Origin: CAJQQY01 sp964352225
GTDB lineage: Bacteria; Bacteroidota; Bacteroidia; Chitinophagales; Saprospiraceae
Assembly: GCA_964352225.1 (NCBI GenBank)
Contig: CAYGRM010000417.1
Coordinates: 1-5,720, forward strand
Reading direction: 5' to 3'
DNA length: 5,720 nucleotides
Both the position numbers and the translations under genes were made by a program. The notes beneath the pieces are model-generated. The model had not been told where the DNA came from, made no database searches, and saw nothing but the letters and a program-made list of their open reading frames with translations. How positions within the stretch are numbered: the first letter of the stretch is position 1; each line of letters begins with the position of its first letter. Below are positions 5,599-5,720 of the stretch, one piece after another.

Positions 5599-5720
5599 GG
5601 TGATTTGATTTTAAATAAGTTATTTAATAGTTTTAGTAATCTAGCTTTTGTGTAATTTTTTTAAACGAAAATTATTTTTTTAAATAGGTTATTTGATTCT
5701 CATGACACCTCATATTTGGA
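5599..5720 (-). promoter_or_regulatory. Upstream region of the barrel gene, promoter not resolved
   Basis: AT-rich DNA upstream of the ATG at 5598. The closest match to the TAnnTTTG -7 element on the minus strand is TAATTTTC (complement of 5667-5674), with no good -33 partner. The right edge may also hold upstream sequence of a neighbour outside the window. No gene start is visible here. Confidence 0.3.

Noticed and set aside
5692..5718. Plus-strand promoter pointing out of the window (TTTG, then CATATTTG)
   Set aside because: The -7 element lacks its first T, the spacer of 15 bases is too short, and no downstream gene is visible to support it.
1..5720. CRISPR arrays, tRNA or rRNA genes, transposases, phage genes
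   Set aside because: I saw no regularly spaced repeats, no cloverleaf-like segments and no mobile-element protein motifs in any frame.

Overview
The window looks like a piece of a Bacteroidota chromosome (class not resolvable). The reasons are low G+C, two proteins with Bacteroidota-style lipoprotein signals (lipobox ending LSC or ISC), an outer-membrane beta-barrel protein of the OMP_b-brl/PorT-like kind, little or no Shine-Dalgarno sequence before the genes, and two perfect matches to the Bacteroidota -7 promoter element TAnnTTTG.

Layout from left to right. A lipoprotein gene cut by the left edge (1-552, +) is convergent with a YdjC/ChbG-type deacetylase homologue (623-1612, -); a perfect 19-bp inverted repeat lies between them. 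Next comes a YkuK-type (DUF458) RNase H-fold protein (1760-2230, -) with its own rho-independent terminator. An AT-rich spacer of about 350 bp holds divergent promoters and a 17-bp palindrome. It separates this gene from a large DUF255/YyaL-type protein with a thioredoxin-like domain and an (alpha/alpha)6-type domain, preceded by a lipoprotein signal (best start 2580, end 4691, +). A 229-bp convergent spacer follows. It is packed with structure: a long REP-like inverted repeat, a bidirectional terminator and a small GAAA-loop hairpin. Last is a porin-like outer-membrane beta-barrel gene (4921-5598, -). Positions 5599-5720 are its upstream region, with no further gene visible.

The five genes appear to be separate transcription units: each is bounded by a terminator-like hairpin or a divergent promoter region, and no two are tightly coupled. 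There is no clear shared pathway. Three of the five products are predicted to leave the cytoplasm: the first lipoprotein probably to the cell surface, the DUF255 protein probably to the periplasmic side of a membrane, and the barrel to the outer membrane. I see no mobile element, CRISPR array, tRNA or rRNA, and nothing that amounts to a clearly new system. The most useful observations are the corrected start of the DUF255 gene, the altered metal-site motif and lysine-rich segment of the YdjC homologue, the probable surface-export signal on the first lipoprotein, and the nested palindromes at 4692-4834.
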